Assembly: GCF_009831455.1 (NCBI RefSeq)
Contig: NZ_WOWO01000003.1
Coordinates: 62,001 to 126,000 of the forward strand
Length of the DNA: 64,000 bases
Source: Salinirussus salinus
GTDB taxonomy: Archaea > Halobacteriota > Halobacteria > Halobacteriales > Haloarculaceae
Direction: 5' to 3'
Shown: in pieces, positions 1 to 9,200 of the stretch
Position numbering within the stretch: position 1 is the stretch's first letter
How the letters are laid out: every line of letters starts with the position of its first letter
Made by a program: the position numbers and the translations under genes
The notes under the pieces: generated by a model
Databases searched by the model: none
Seen by the model: the letters and a program-made list of their open reading frames with translations, nothing else
What the model was told of the DNA's origin: nothing

Positions 1-534
1 CGCCTCGGCGTCGACCTCGTCGAGGAGGCCCGCGACCCACTCCCGGTCCGGGTCGGCGTTCCCGAGGTGTTCCATGAAGTTGACCGGGACTGCCAGGTAG
101 CCCGCCCCCGCCGAGACGCGGGCCATCGGCAGGTCCGCGCCCACGTCCGCGAGTGCGGCGCGGTCGACCCCCAGCGCGTCCGCCACCTCGCTCTCGCTCA
201 CCTCGACCGGGCGGGACCCGCCGGCCGGCAGCCCGACGGTGACGGTCCCGTCGGCCGCGATGTCGACGGACAGGTCGCGGTGACCCCGGACCGTGGCGGC
301 GCCGGGCTCGCGGCCCCGTTCGACCAGCGCCCCGGCGGCGACGGCGACGGCCACGTCCGCCCGGGCGCCGACCGCGTACAGCCCGTCGGGCTCGGCCGCG
401 AGCGTCCCCGCGGCCCCGAGTTCGTCGGCGACCGCGCGGTACTGGTCGTCGGTCAGGTCCGCCTCGGGGAGGACCGCGACGGGGCGGCCGGCCATCGGCT
501 CCGTCGCGAAGGCGTCGACGACGAGCACGTCCAT
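1..534 (-). CDS. PhzF-family protein, 3' end cut by window edge
   Basis: This is the first 178 codons of a PhzF (phenazine biosynthesis-like) fold protein; the C-terminal half lies beyond the left edge. The N-terminus VVDAFATEPMAGRPVAVL matches the family opening (D-A-F, P, G-N-P-A-V). The family's catalytic Glu normally sits in an S-E-T-x-F motif near residue 45. Here the aligned stretch reads GASGTVAAE, so the Glu appears replaced by Gly, and activity as an isomerase is uncertain. The start is the ATG that begins the family motif and is preceded by GGGT, as in many leaderless haloarchaeal genes. The substrate is unknown. Confidence 0.8.
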   Translation of the reverse strand, partial: MDVLVVDAFATEPMAGRPVAVLPEADLTDDQYRAVADELGAAGTLAAEPDGLYAVGARADVAVAVAAGALVERGREPGAATVRGHRDLSVDIAADGTVTVGLPAGGSRPVEVSESEVADALGVDRAALADVGADLPMARVSAGAGYLAVPVNFMEHLGNADPDREWVAGLLDEVDAEA

Positions 535-625
535 ACCCGACGGTCGGCCCGTCGCCGTATCAATGTGTGGGGGACGGCGAGCCGTCGGCCCCGCGGTGCC
601 GCCCGCCGTCGCGGCGACCGGGGGG

Positions 626-2047
626 CTACGTGTGCTCGGCCACGAACGTCGCGATGTCCTCGACGACCCGCTCGGGGGCGTTGTTCGGCCGGAAGTACTC
701 CTCCGGGCCGGGCTGGCCCTCGCCGGGCATGAACAGGTGGTTCAGTTGCTCGTAGCGCTGGAAGCGCACGGAGGGCTGGTCGCCCAGCGCCTCCTGCCAC
801 CGGCTGAAGTCGCCCTCGACGGTCACCTGGTAGTCCCGCTCGCCCTGCATCACGAGCCGGGGCAGCGACAGTTCCTGTGCGGTGGCGACGGGGTCGTACT
901 CCTGGAGGGTCTGCCAGTACTCGTCGCCGCCGAGAAAGAGCACCTCGTCGTCGGGGATGTCGCCGGTCCGGATCCGCTCGACCAGCCGCTCGACCTCGTC
1001 GAGTTGCTGCTGTTCGGCCTCCGTGACGGTGCCGTCGCGCTCGACGAGATACCGGTTCTGCTGGAGCAGGGCGTCGGTCACGGGGCGGGCGAGCGCAGCC
1101 AGCATCACGACCCCGGCGAGGTTGCCGTCGCGGGCCGCGATCCGCGGGGCCAGCGTCGCGCCGATGCTGTGGCCGACGAGGACGACATCCCCGTCGGGCA
1201 CGCGGTCGACGCCGCGGAGCCGCTCGACCGCGGTCAGCGCGTCGTCGGTCACGATGTCGTCGATGGTGGCGTCGGCCAGGTCGACGTCACAGGCCGCGGT
1301 CCGCTTGTCGTAGCGCAGACTCGCTACCCCGCGGGAGGCGAGCCCCCAGGCGAGGTCCTTGAACAGCTTGGTCGGGCCGGCGGTCTCGTCCCGGTCGTTG
1401 GGCCCGGAGCCGTGGACGAAGACAACGCCCGGGATGTCGCCGTCCCCCTCGGGCAGGGTGAGCGTCGCGCCGAGCGAGCAGTCGACCGGCGTCGACAGCG
1501 ACAGCTCCCGCTCGGTGAAGGCGGACTGGTCGACGTAGCCGGGCGGGGACCACTGGCCGCCGCCGGGCCGGACCTGGAAACCGGCGATGCCCTCCTCGCT
1601 GAAGAAGACGACGACCTGCAGCTCCGAGCGCTCGAACCGGGCGGTCCCGGTGACGACGCGGTAGCCGCCGCTCTCGCCGTGGTCGAACCCCGAGACGCCG
1701 AGGTAGCCGCCGAACTGGTCGGTAATCCCCTCCCACGTCCCCTCGAGTTGCTCGACGGAGATCTGCGAGGCCGCGGCGGATTCGAAACGCTCGTGAGCCG
1801 CCTCGAACTCGCCGTCCCGGAGCAGCCCCAGAAACTCCCGGCTCCGGCGTTCGAGTTCGGCGTCGTCGGGCGACCACTCGTCGGGCGTCCCGGGTGTCGG
1901 GGTCGCCGTCCCAGGGTCGGGGGTGTCGGTCCCGGGCGGGCTCGGAGTCCCGTCTGTCGGTGTCTCGCTGGCCGACTGGCAGCCGGTCAGCGCCGCCATC
2001 CCGGCCGCGGCAGCGGTCAACAGCGTCCGTCTGTCTATCCGCGTCAT
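626..2047 (-). CDS. Tat-type lipoprotein with alpha/beta hydrolase domain
   Basis: This is a predicted exported, lipid-anchored serine hydrolase of 473 residues. The N-terminus has a twin-arginine pair (DRRTLLT) and a lipobox LTGC with the lipidated Cys at residue 23. A Thr/Pro-rich linker follows, then a DUF3887-like domain (about 65-165), then an alpha/beta hydrolase (about 190-465). The nucleophile elbow is GHSIG (Ser about 291). An Asp in GERDYQ and a His in LNHLF complete a plausible triad, and HGSGPND is the oxyanion region. The ATG at 2047 was chosen because upstream in-frame codons precede the signal peptide. The substrate is probably an ester or peptide, but none can be assigned. Confidence 0.88.
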   Translation of the reverse strand: MTRIDRRTLLTAAAAGMAALTGCQSASETPTDGTPSPPGTDTPDPGTATPTPGTPDEWSPDDAELERRSREFLGLLRDGEFEAAHERFESAAASQISVEQLEGTWEGITDQFGGYLGVSGFDHGESGGYRVVTGTARFERSELQVVVFFSEEGIAGFQVRPGGGQWSPPGYVDQSAFTERELSLSTPVDCSLGATLTLPEGDGDIPGVVFVHGSGPNDRDETAGPTKLFKDLAWGLASRGVASLRYDKRTAACDVDLADATIDDIVTDDALTAVERLRGVDRVPDGDVVLVGHSIGATLAPRIAARDGNLAGVVMLAALARPVTDALLQQNRYLVERDGTVTEAEQQQLDEVERLVERIRTGDIPDDEVLFLGGDEYWQTLQEYDPVATAQELSLPRLVMQGERDYQVTVEGDFSRWQEALGDQPSVRFQRYEQLNHLFMPGEGQPGPEEYFRPNNAPERVVEDIATFVAEHT

Positions 2048-2180
2048 GCGACGTGCTCGGGCGGGCAGCCACCTATAGCTACGCCGCGACTTGCCGGCCC
2101 GGCGAGTCGCCGACAGGTTTTTTACCAGGGAGCGCGCCGGACCACCAACAGTTATCGGCCCGCAGCCCCCCACCTCGGGT

Positions 2181-3311
2181 ATGACAGACGCCGCAGGCTT
2201 CTCCGAGCGCGTCGAGCGGGTCTCGATCAGCGGCATCCGCGAGGTGTTCGAGGCCGCCGGCGCCGACGCCATCAACCTCGGGCTCGGCCAGCCCGACTTC
2301 CCCGCGCCCGACCACGCCCGCCGGGCAGCGGTCGAGGCCATCGAGGCCGGGAAGGCCGACGCCTACACCTCCAACAAGGGCACCCTGGAGCTCCGGGAGG
2401 CCATCGCCGAGAAACACCGCCGGGACAACGGCCTGGCGGTCGACCCCGAGGACGTCATCGCGACCGCCGGAGGCAGCGAGGCGCTGCACATCGCCATCGA
2501 GGCCCACGTCGACGGGGGCGATGAGGTCGTCATCCCGGACCCGGGTTTCGTCTCCTACGAGGCGCTGACCCACCTCGCGGGCGGCGAGCCGGTCCCCGTC
2601 CCGCTCCGGGACGACCTCACGCTCTCTCCCGCGGACGTCGAGGACGCCATCACCGAGAACACCGCGGCCTTCGTCGTCAACAGCCCCGCGAACCCGACGG
2701 GCGCGGTGCAGTCCCCCGAAGATATGCGGGAGTTCGCGCGGATCGCCGACGAGCACGACGTGCTCTGCATCTCCGACGAGGTGTACGAGCACCAGGTCTT
2801 CGAGGGCGAACACCGCTCGCCCGCCGAGTTCACCGAGGGTGACAACGTCGCGGTCGTGCACGCCTGCTCGAAGACCTACTCGATGACCGGCTGGCGGCTG
2901 GGGTGGATCGTGGCCTCGAACGACCGGGTCGAGCGGATGCTCCGGGTCCACCAGTACGCCCAGGCGTGTGCCAGCGCCCCCGCCCAGTACGCCGCCGAGG
3001 CCGCCCTGACTGGCCCGCAGGACGGCGTCGACGAGATGCTCGCCGCCTTCGAGCGCCGGCGGGACGTCCTGCTCGACGGGCTGGCGGACATGGGCCTGGA
3101 CTGCCCCACACCGAAGGGCGCCTTCTACGCGATGCCCGAGGTGCCCGAGGGGTGGGTCGACGAGGTCATCGACCGGGGTGTCGTCGTCGTGCCCGGCGAG
3201 GCCTTCGGCGCCGCGGGGGAGGGGTACGCCCGGATCTCGTATGCGACGGACATCGAGGAGATCAAGGAAGCCATCGAAATCATGCGGGCGGCGACCGAGG
3301 CCGTGCGGTAA
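2181..3311 (+). CDS. Class I/II pyridoxal-phosphate aminotransferase (AspC-like)
   Basis: This 376-residue cytosolic enzyme has the fold type I aminotransferase pattern: LGLGQPDF near the N-terminus, NSPANPTG in the middle, SDEVYEH (PLP pyridine-binding Asp) and SKTYSMTGWRLGW, where Lys231 forms the PLP Schiff base. The family transfers amino groups between aspartate, aromatic or branched amino acids and 2-oxoglutarate. The exact donor cannot be read from sequence. Archaeal members with the same motifs are usually annotated as aspartate aminotransferases. The ATG at 2181 follows CTCGGGT and starts the conserved N-terminal helix. Confidence 0.9.
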   Translation: MTDAAGFSERVERVSISGIREVFEAAGADAINLGLGQPDFPAPDHARRAAVEAIEAGKADAYTSNKGTLELREAIAEKHRRDNGLAVDPEDVIATAGGSEALHIAIEAHVDGGDEVVIPDPGFVSYEALTHLAGGEPVPVPLRDDLTLSPADVEDAITENTAAFVVNSPANPTGAVQSPEDMREFARIADEHDVLCISDEVYEHQVFEGEHRSPAEFTEGDNVAVVHACSKTYSMTGWRLGWIVASNDRVERMLRVHQYAQACASAPAQYAAEAALTGPQDGVDEMLAAFERRRDVLLDGLADMGLDCPTPKGAFYAMPEVPEGWVDEVIDRGVVVVPGEAFGAAGEGYARISYATDIEEIKEAIEIMRAATEAVR

Positions 3312-3378
3312 CACCGATGTCCCTAACTGCGCGAGTGGTTACCGAAGGACTTAGTCACCGACCCGCCTACACCGGCAC

Positions 3379-3960
3379 ATGCCAGAGGTTGCAGTCGTCG
3401 GCGGTGGCCCCGCCGGCCTGAGCGCGGCACTGTTCACCGAGAAGAACGGGCTCGACACCGCGGTCTTCGACACCGACGGCACGTGGATGCACAGCGCCCA
3501 CCTGTTCAACTATCCGGGCGTGGGCTCCCAGGACGGCTCGGCGTTCCTGGAGACGCTGCGGACGCAGGTCGACGGCTTCGGCGTCGACCGCCACCAGGGC
3601 GTCGAGGTGACCGACGTCGAGAGCGGCGACGGCTTCACCGTCACCACCGAGGAGGAGGAACACGAGGCCGACTACCTGGTGCTGGCGACGGGCGCCAACC
3701 GCGACCTCGCGGAGGCGCTCGGTTGCGAATTCACCGACGAGGAGGTCGTGGACGTGGACGTCACGATGGAGACCAGCGTCGACGGTGCCTACGCGACGGG
3801 CGCGATGGTCCGCGCGGAGGAGTGGCAGGCGGTCATCTCCGCCGGCGACGGCGCGGCCGCGGCGCTGAACATCCTCACCGAGGAGAAGGGCGAACACTTC
3901 CACGACTTCGACACCCCCGACGACGCCGCCGCCCTCTTCGGCGACGGGGACGGCGAGTAG
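3379..3960 (+). CDS. FAD-binding oxidoreductase, thioredoxin reductase-like, single domain
   Basis: This 193-residue protein resembles thioredoxin reductase but is about two thirds of the usual length. Residues 1-30 form a Rossmann dinucleotide fold (VAVVGGGPAGLSAA). VLATGAN near 110 and SVDGAYATGAM near 140 are the second and third FAD contacts. The NADPH domain with its CxxC pair, normally inserted between the two halves of the FAD domain, is absent. It therefore binds FAD but probably does not reduce thioredoxin by itself. TATA-like CTTAGT lies near 3350, about 30 nt before the ATG. Confidence 0.82.
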   Translation: MPEVAVVGGGPAGLSAALFTEKNGLDTAVFDTDGTWMHSAHLFNYPGVGSQDGSAFLETLRTQVDGFGVDRHQGVEVTDVESGDGFTVTTEEEEHEADYLVLATGANRDLAEALGCEFTDEEVVDVDVTMETSVDGAYATGAMVRAEEWQAVISAGDGAAAALNILTEEKGEHFHDFDTPDDAAALFGDGDGE

Positions 3961-4075
3961 TCGGCGACCGCGAGCGGTCGACGACAGCGGGGCGGGCCAT
4001 CTGCCCCGCCGAAAGGAGCGACTACCGCCGCGGCCGGACCCCCTGTTTTTTGCCCGTCTCCACCAACAGTGAGGC

Positions 4076-4927
4076 ATGTTCGCGCGCCACGGGACCGGTC
4101 CGGTCGCGGCCCTGCGGGCGCTCGCCTCGCAGGTCCACCCCGTGTTCATGCTCCCCGTCGTCGCCAGCTCGCTGCTCGGGGCGGCGCTCGCCGGCCCCTT
4201 TTCGGTCGGGCTGGCGGCGCTGCACGTGACGGCGGCTTTCTTCGCGCTGTACGTCGCCCACGTCACCGACGGCTACGTCGACTTCCACGTCCGGGGAGAG
4301 GACGACGACCACCCGCTGACCGCGCGGGGCTGCCGGCTGGCGCTCACCGGCGCGTCGGTCTGCTTTTTCGCGTGTGTGGCGGCCATCGGCTGGCTCGTGG
4401 ACCTCCCGGCGGCGCTGCTGACGCTGCCGGGCTGGCTCATCGCCGTCAACCACGCGCCCCAGCTGGACACCAACCCCGTGGGCGCGACGGTTGGGTACCC
4501 GCTGGGCATCTCGGTGGCGCTACTGGGTGGGTACTACGTCCAGACTCGCTGGCTGTCGGCGACCGTGCTCGCCCTGGCGGCGGTCTTCCTGGTCGTGCTC
4601 TCGGGGATCAAGGTGATCGACGACGCTCAGGACTACGACTACGACCGGTCGATCGGCAAGCGGACGGTGGCGGTGGCGGTCGGCCCCGAGCGCGCGCGGC
4701 TGACCGCCTACGCGCTGATGAGCGCGGGGATGGTCGGCGTGGTGGGGCTTGCGGCGCTGCTGCCGGGGGTTCCGCCCTCGACGGCGCTGTCGGCAGTAGT
4801 CTTCGGCGCGGTCGCCCTGATCGCCCGCCGTGCCGAGCCCGAACTCGCGACCATGCTGTTGATCCGGGGGTCGTACCTCTTCCTCGCGGTGCTCGTGGTG
4901 GGGGTCTGGTTCCGGCCGCTGTCCTGA
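4076..4927 (+). CDS. UbiA-family membrane prenyltransferase
   Basis: This is an integral membrane protein of 283 residues with about eight hydrophobic segments. It carries the two Asp-rich motifs of the UbiA superfamily: DGYVDFHVRGED (about 65-76) and DDAQDYDYDRSIGKRT (about 181-196), which bind the prenyl diphosphate through magnesium. Members attach isoprenoid chains to lipid or quinone head groups. In archaea this includes digeranylgeranylglyceryl phosphate and menaquinone synthesis. The first motif departs from the classic NxxxD form, so the acceptor is not assigned. It ends 53 bp from the convergent downstream gene. Confidence 0.87.
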   Translation: MFARHGTGPVAALRALASQVHPVFMLPVVASSLLGAALAGPFSVGLAALHVTAAFFALYVAHVTDGYVDFHVRGEDDDHPLTARGCRLALTGASVCFFACVAAIGWLVDLPAALLTLPGWLIAVNHAPQLDTNPVGATVGYPLGISVALLGGYYVQTRWLSATVLALAAVFLVVLSGIKVIDDAQDYDYDRSIGKRTVAVAVGPERARLTAYALMSAGMVGVVGLAALLPGVPPSTALSAVVFGAVALIARRAEPELATMLLIRGSYLFLAVLVVGVWFRPLS

Positions 4928-4980
4928 CCGGCGACAGCCCGACCCTCGGCGGCCACCCGGACGCGGGCGCCCCGGTGTGC

Positions 4981-5802
4981 CTACCGTCCCTCGTTCCCGA
5001 AGTCGACGCCGGAGAAGTACCGGGGGGTCTCGCCCTCGGTGCCGTAGACGTAGAGGGCGGTCTTGGCGACGCCGGTCAGCGCGTAGCCGACCAGCAGAGC
5101 CAGCAGGATGGCCGTTCCGCCGCCGACCGCGACGGCCGCGAGACCGGCCGTCGTGTCGGTCGGCAGGGCGACGAAGAGGGCGACCGCCACGAGCACGCCG
5201 AGCGCGGTCAGCAGAAAGGAGACGATGCTGACGCCGGTCTCGGCGCCCAGCGACTCCCCCCAGATGGACCGCACGAGGCTGCCGCTCCGGGAGAAGGCAC
5301 CCCGGACGGAGACGTCCTCGAAGACGATGGCCGGGACCACGAAGTAGGTCACGACGGCCCAGGCCACCGAGAACAGAAGTGCCACTATCTTCCCGCCGAT
5401 GTCGCTGGACTCCTCGATGGCCCTGATGACGACGCCGACGACGGCAGCGAGAAGCGACCACAGCAGCAGCGTGCCGACGTTGCCCCACGCCGCGCCGAGG
5501 CTGCGCCGGACGCTCGGCGCCTCCCCTCGGAAGGCGTCGCGGGTGGCGTGCATCAGCCCCGCGGTGAAGAAGGAGGCGACGAACGTCGACCCCGCGTACA
5601 CCAGAAAGAGCGCGCCGTAGACGACGACCTCGCGCTCGGGCTGGAGGAGCCCGAACGTTCCGCCCAGCAGCGCGCCGACGTAGACGAGCCCGGCGAGGCC
5701 GCCGACCAGCGGAAAGAGCAGCAGCCGCGGGTGGTCGAACAGCACCGCAAGACTCCCCTTCGCCAGCCGCAGTCCCGTGAGAAACCGGCCGAAGATTCCC
5801 AT
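4981..5802 (-). CDS. Polytopic membrane protein, DUF6159-like
   Basis: This 273-residue protein has about six to seven hydrophobic segments and no soluble domain. The N-terminus GRFLTGLRLAKGSLAVLFD followed by a Leu-rich membrane helix resembles the DUF6159 group of archaeal and bacterial membrane proteins, which have no known function. I prefer the ATG at 5802 (preceded by CCGGGT) to a GTG four codons upstream. It lies upstream of and convergent with the UbiA gene. The next gene on the same strand (SppA-like) ends 75 bp away, so co-transcription is possible. Confidence 0.75.
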   Translation of the reverse strand: MGIFGRFLTGLRLAKGSLAVLFDHPRLLLFPLVGGLAGLVYVGALLGGTFGLLQPEREVVVYGALFLVYAGSTFVASFFTAGLMHATRDAFRGEAPSVRRSLGAAWGNVGTLLLWSLLAAVVGVVIRAIEESSDIGGKIVALLFSVAWAVVTYFVVPAIVFEDVSVRGAFSRSGSLVRSIWGESLGAETGVSIVSFLLTALGVLVAVALFVALPTDTTAGLAAVAVGGGTAILLALLVGYALTGVAKTALYVYGTEGETPRYFSGVDFGNEGR

Positions 5803-5877
5803 ACCCGGCCCCACGCCGGCCCGGTACTTACGTCATCCGGCCGACACGGCTCCCGCGGGCCGGGGACCGGCCGCCGC

Positions 5878-6870
5878 TCACTCGAAGCGGAAGCGGCCGT
5901 CGCCGGCCAGTCTCCCGGCGAGGCCGGCACCGAAACCGTAGGCCACGCGCTGGGCGCCGGTCCGGAGGCGGTCGGCCAGCCCCCGCTGGGGTTCGAACTC
6001 CTCGACGACGGCGTCGGCGCCGATCCGCTCGCCGACGGACGCCTCGACGTCCTCGCGCGTGCCGAGTTCGTCCACCAGCCCCAGGTCGGCGGCCTCGCTG
6101 CCCAGGTAGACCCGCGCCTCGGTCTCCCGGACCGTCTCCTCGGCCAGGTCGCGGCCCTCGACCACGTCGGCGACGAACTGGTCGTAGTAGTCGTCGACCA
6201 GCGTCTGGAGGTACTCCCGTTCCTCCTCCTCGAGCTCTTTCAGGGGGACGCCGGCGTCCTTGAACCGGCCGGCGGTGAACTGCTCGTAGCTCACCCCCAG
6301 CCGGTCGGCCAGGTCGGCGGCGTTGACCCGCGAGCCGATGACGCCGATCGAGCCGACGATCGACCCCTCGCGGGCCCAGAGCTCGTCACAGCCGGCGGCG
6401 ATCTCGTAGCCGCCGCTGGCGCAGGTGTCGGTCGCGTAGGCGACCGTGGGGCCGTCGAACCGCTCGGCGGCCAGCCGGATGTCCTGGCTGGGGACGATCT
6501 CCCCGCCGGGCGTGTTCAGCTTCACGAGCAGCGCCTCGGCGTTGCGGTCCGCGTCGGCCCGCTCGATCTGCTCGACGACCTCGTCGGCGCCGGCCCCGCC
6601 CGGGGAGGGCGGGACCGCGCTCCCGCCGCCGTCGCGGGAGATCGGCCCCTCGACCGCGACTTCGGCGACGTTGTAGTCGGGAAACAGCGACCCGGCGAGG
6701 TTCGCGCCGGCGCGGAGCCCGGCGGCGGCGACCCCGACCGCGAGGACGACCCCGAACAGGTCGGTCAGGTCGACGGGGTACGCCAGAAAGAGCGCCCAGC
6801 CCGCGGCGGCCGCGACGGCGGCGACCGCGAACACCAGTACCACTCGGCCGACGGATTTGGCGATGCCCAT
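5878..6870 (-). CDS. sppA: Signal peptide peptidase SppA-like, S49 family
   Basis: This is a membrane-anchored serine protease of 330 residues. Two N-terminal membrane helices (about 10-60) precede an S49 domain. The catalytic dyad is Ser about 152 in TCASGGYEIAAG and Lys about 204 in GRFKDAG. KLNTPGG is the family's conserved turn, and GSIVGSIGVI follows the Ser. The length matches short, single-domain archaeal SppA rather than the duplicated bacterial form. Expected role: clipping of leftover signal peptides in the membrane. The ATG at 6870 is preceded by GGGGGT. Confidence 0.9.
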   Translation of the reverse strand: MGIAKSVGRVVLVFAVAAVAAAAGWALFLAYPVDLTDLFGVVLAVGVAAAGLRAGANLAGSLFPDYNVAEVAVEGPISRDGGGSAVPPSPGGAGADEVVEQIERADADRNAEALLVKLNTPGGEIVPSQDIRLAAERFDGPTVAYATDTCASGGYEIAAGCDELWAREGSIVGSIGVIGSRVNAADLADRLGVSYEQFTAGRFKDAGVPLKELEEEEREYLQTLVDDYYDQFVADVVEGRDLAEETVRETEARVYLGSEAADLGLVDELGTREDVEASVGERIGADAVVEEFEPQRGLADRLRTGAQRVAYGFGAGLAGRLAGDGRFRFE

Positions 6871-6967
6871 ACCCCCCTGTCGGGAGGCAGGCCCGTAAAA
6901 CGCCGGCCGGCAGGTGGGGGACGACAGCGACGGATGGACGGCCGTCACGGCGTCCGGTCTCCCCGGG

Positions 6968-8140
6968 TCACAGCACGCCGAACAGCAGCCAGAACGCCAC
7001 CAGCGCGCCGACCGTCGACAGCAGCGGGACCACGTTCTGCATCAAAATCACGCGGCCGGTCGTCGAGGGGTCGAAGAGGTCCGCGGTCTCGGGCACGTCC
7101 TCCGGGTCCTCCTCGCCGATGTCTGGCACCTCCTCGCCGGGCTCCTCGGCGGTGAGCGCGCCCACGGAGACCGCAGGCTGTTCCTCGCCGCGGACTCCCT
7201 CAGAAACCGTCGTCGACCGGGTCGCCCGGCCCCACCCCAGGCCGACGATCGACATGGTGGCGATGATGACGAAGGAGGCGGGGATGCCGATCGCCGACAG
7301 CGCGACGACGATGGTCGAGGAGACCACGGCGACGACGATCGCGGCGGTCAGCGGGAGGTCGGTGATGTCGTTGCCAAGCGTGTCCAGCGTCCGGCGGGCG
7401 ATCGTGAACGCGCCGACCGCGACCGCGGCCCCGCCCAGCAGGATCAGCAGATCCATCTCCACCCCGACCGCGAAGAGGGGGGCGATAGCGTTCGCGATGT
7501 TCGAGGTGCCCGAGGAGAAGGCCATCAGGCAGCCGATCCCGACGACGACGGCCGCGCCGGCGACCTCACGGCGGGTGGTGTTGGGGCCGGCCCGTGGCAC
7601 CGGTACCGCGCCCGACCGGTCGAGCTCGAGCAGCGGCCCCTCGCTGCTGTCGACCGCCACGCGGCGGTTGATCGCCGGGTAGAGATACCGGCCGACTACC
7701 CCGGACACCCAGAAGCCGACGATCGGGGCGACGACCCACCAGGTGACGATCTCGCCCATCACCGCCCAGTCCAGCGTCCCCGAGGCGACACCCAGCCCGG
7801 CGATGGCGCCGACGGCAGTCATCGACGTCGAGGCCGGGACGCCGGCGTAGTTGCCGACGAACAGTGCCCCGCCGATGAAAAAGAGGGCGATGGCGCTGGT
7901 CTCGAGGGTGAAGACGCTGGCGCCGGAGACCAGGTCCTCCCCGAGCGTGCTCACCACCCGGCGGCCGACGGTCCACGCCCCGGCGAAGAAAAAGACCGAC
8001 ATCAGCGCCGCCGCGGCCACCTTCGAGAGTACGCCCGAGCCCACCGCCGGCCCGAAGGCCGGGCCGGTGGTCGCACCCCCGATGTTGTAGCCGACGAACA
8101 GCGAGACGACGAAGCCGGCGATGAGCAACGGTTCGAGCAT
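6968..8140 (-). CDS. Inorganic phosphate transporter, PiT family
   Basis: This is a membrane permease of 390 residues. It shows the inverted duplication typical of PiT: GYNIGGATTGPAFGP near the N-terminus and SGTSNIANAIAPLFAVG in the second half replace the classic GANDVANA motifs. About ten hydrophobic segments flank a hydrophilic central loop, and the C-terminus has an acidic cytoplasmic stretch (about 335-370) before a last helix. The family carries phosphate (or sulfate) in symport with sodium or protons. No PhoU-like partner gene is adjacent, although PiT genes are often paired with one. Confidence 0.9.
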   Translation of the reverse strand: MLEPLLIAGFVVSLFVGYNIGGATTGPAFGPAVGSGVLSKVAAAALMSVFFFAGAWTVGRRVVSTLGEDLVSGASVFTLETSAIALFFIGGALFVGNYAGVPASTSMTAVGAIAGLGVASGTLDWAVMGEIVTWWVVAPIVGFWVSGVVGRYLYPAINRRVAVDSSEGPLLELDRSGAVPVPRAGPNTTRREVAGAAVVVGIGCLMAFSSGTSNIANAIAPLFAVGVEMDLLILLGGAAVAVGAFTIARRTLDTLGNDITDLPLTAAIVVAVVSSTIVVALSAIGIPASFVIIATMSIVGLGWGRATRSTTVSEGVRGEEQPAVSVGALTAEEPGEEVPDIGEEDPEDVPETADLFDPSTTGRVILMQNVVPLLSTVGALVAFWLLFGVL

Positions 8141-8309
8141 GCCCGCGGGTACGGCTCCGTCGGTTTTAAATGGTATCTGGGACCGTCTCACACAGCCTGG
8201 CGGGGATGGGCGGCCCATGGCTGCAGTGCCGGATGCCGGGAAGTCATGAGACTGGCCCTGGCTTCTGCCCGGACAGTTTGTGACGGCCGCGGGAACGGAA
8301 ACAGACGGT

Positions 8310-9200
8310 TTAGAGCAGGCCGGTGTTCTGCAGCTTCATCAGGTCCTCGGTGTCGAGCGTCTCGCCTTCCTTGAACTTCTGGTAGATCTCCTCGGCCTCC
8401 TCGCGGGCGGCCTCCTCCTTCTGTTCGCGCTCGGCGCGCTCCTCCTCCTCCTCTTTCTTGTCGAGTTCGCGCAGGCGCTTCTGGACGCGGACGAAGTCCT
8501 CGTGGTGGCGGTCGGCGGCCTCCTGGGCATCGACGAACTTCTCGTGCATCTCGTCGGCCTCGTCGCGGATCTCGTCGGCCTCGCGGTAGGCCTCGATCAT
8601 CTGGTTGTGGTGCTCCTGGGCCTCGTCGGCGAGCTCGGTCACCTTCTGGTGGTGTTTCGAGGCCTCGGCGCGCACCTCCTCGGCCTCCTCCTTCAGGGAG
8701 TCGAGATTGTCGGTGTCGTCGAGTTTCTCCTTTTTCTCCTGGAGTTTCTCGCGTTTGTTCTCGATCTTCTCGATGAGCTCGCGTTCCTCCTCGGCGCCGA
8801 GCACCTCGGTCTGCTGTTTGAACTCGAGGTCCTCGATCTCCGACTCCAGTTCCTCGACCGAGGGGCCCTCGTCGAGCTTGAGGTCGTCTTTCTTCTCGTC
8901 GAGCTCGTCGAACAGCTCGTTGGCCTCGGCGTTGAGCTCGTTGCGTTTCTCCTTGTGCTCCTGGACTTTCTCGTTGAGCTCGTCGCGTTTCTCGCGGTGT
9001 TCCTGAGCCTCGTCAACCTTCTCGCGGGTCTTGGCGTTGAGGTCGTCGCGCTTGGAGGCCCGCTCCGACGCCATCTGGTTGAGTTCGTTGCGTCGGTCCC
9101 GGAGCTTGCCGGCGAGCTTGATCAGTTCGCCTTTCGAGTTCTCTTCGAGATCTGTGTCTGTGAGTTCTACGTTTTTGGACTCGTCTATCGAATCTGCCAT
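8310..9200 (-). CDS. Long charged coiled-coil protein
   Basis: This 296-residue protein is almost entirely alpha-helical coiled coil. From residue 20 to about 280 it is rich in Glu, Lys, Arg and Asp with heptad-like Leu/Ala spacing, and it has no membrane segment, Cys or enzyme motif. The C-terminus ends in a short conserved-looking tail (LMKLQNTGLL). The N-terminus (MADSIDESKNVELTDTDLEE) is acidic. Similar proteins are universal in haloarchaea, and I recall them as DUF7121, function unknown. A long 5' region with a TATA-like element at 9358-9363 suggests a leader of roughly 130 nt. Confidence 0.85.
   Translation of the reverse strand: MADSIDESKNVELTDTDLEENSKGELIKLAGKLRDRRNELNQMASERASKRDDLNAKTREKVDEAQEHREKRDELNEKVQEHKEKRNELNAEANELFDELDEKKDDLKLDEGPSVEELESEIEDLEFKQQTEVLGAEEERELIEKIENKREKLQEKKEKLDDTDNLDSLKEEAEEVRAEASKHHQKVTELADEAQEHHNQMIEAYREADEIRDEADEMHEKFVDAQEAADRHHEDFVRVQKRLRELDKKEEEEERAEREQKEEAAREEAEEIYQKFKEGETLDTEDLMKLQNTGLL

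Noticed and set aside
5990-6001. GGGTTCGAACTC resembling a tRNA T-loop
   Set aside because: It is within the SppA reading frame (encoding F-E-P-Q), and no acceptor, D or anticodon stem can be folded around it.
4069-7155. Plus-strand open frame of over 1000 codons
   Set aside because: It runs across the UbiA gene in another frame and antisense to the membrane protein and SppA genes. Composition is typical shadow translation with no motif.
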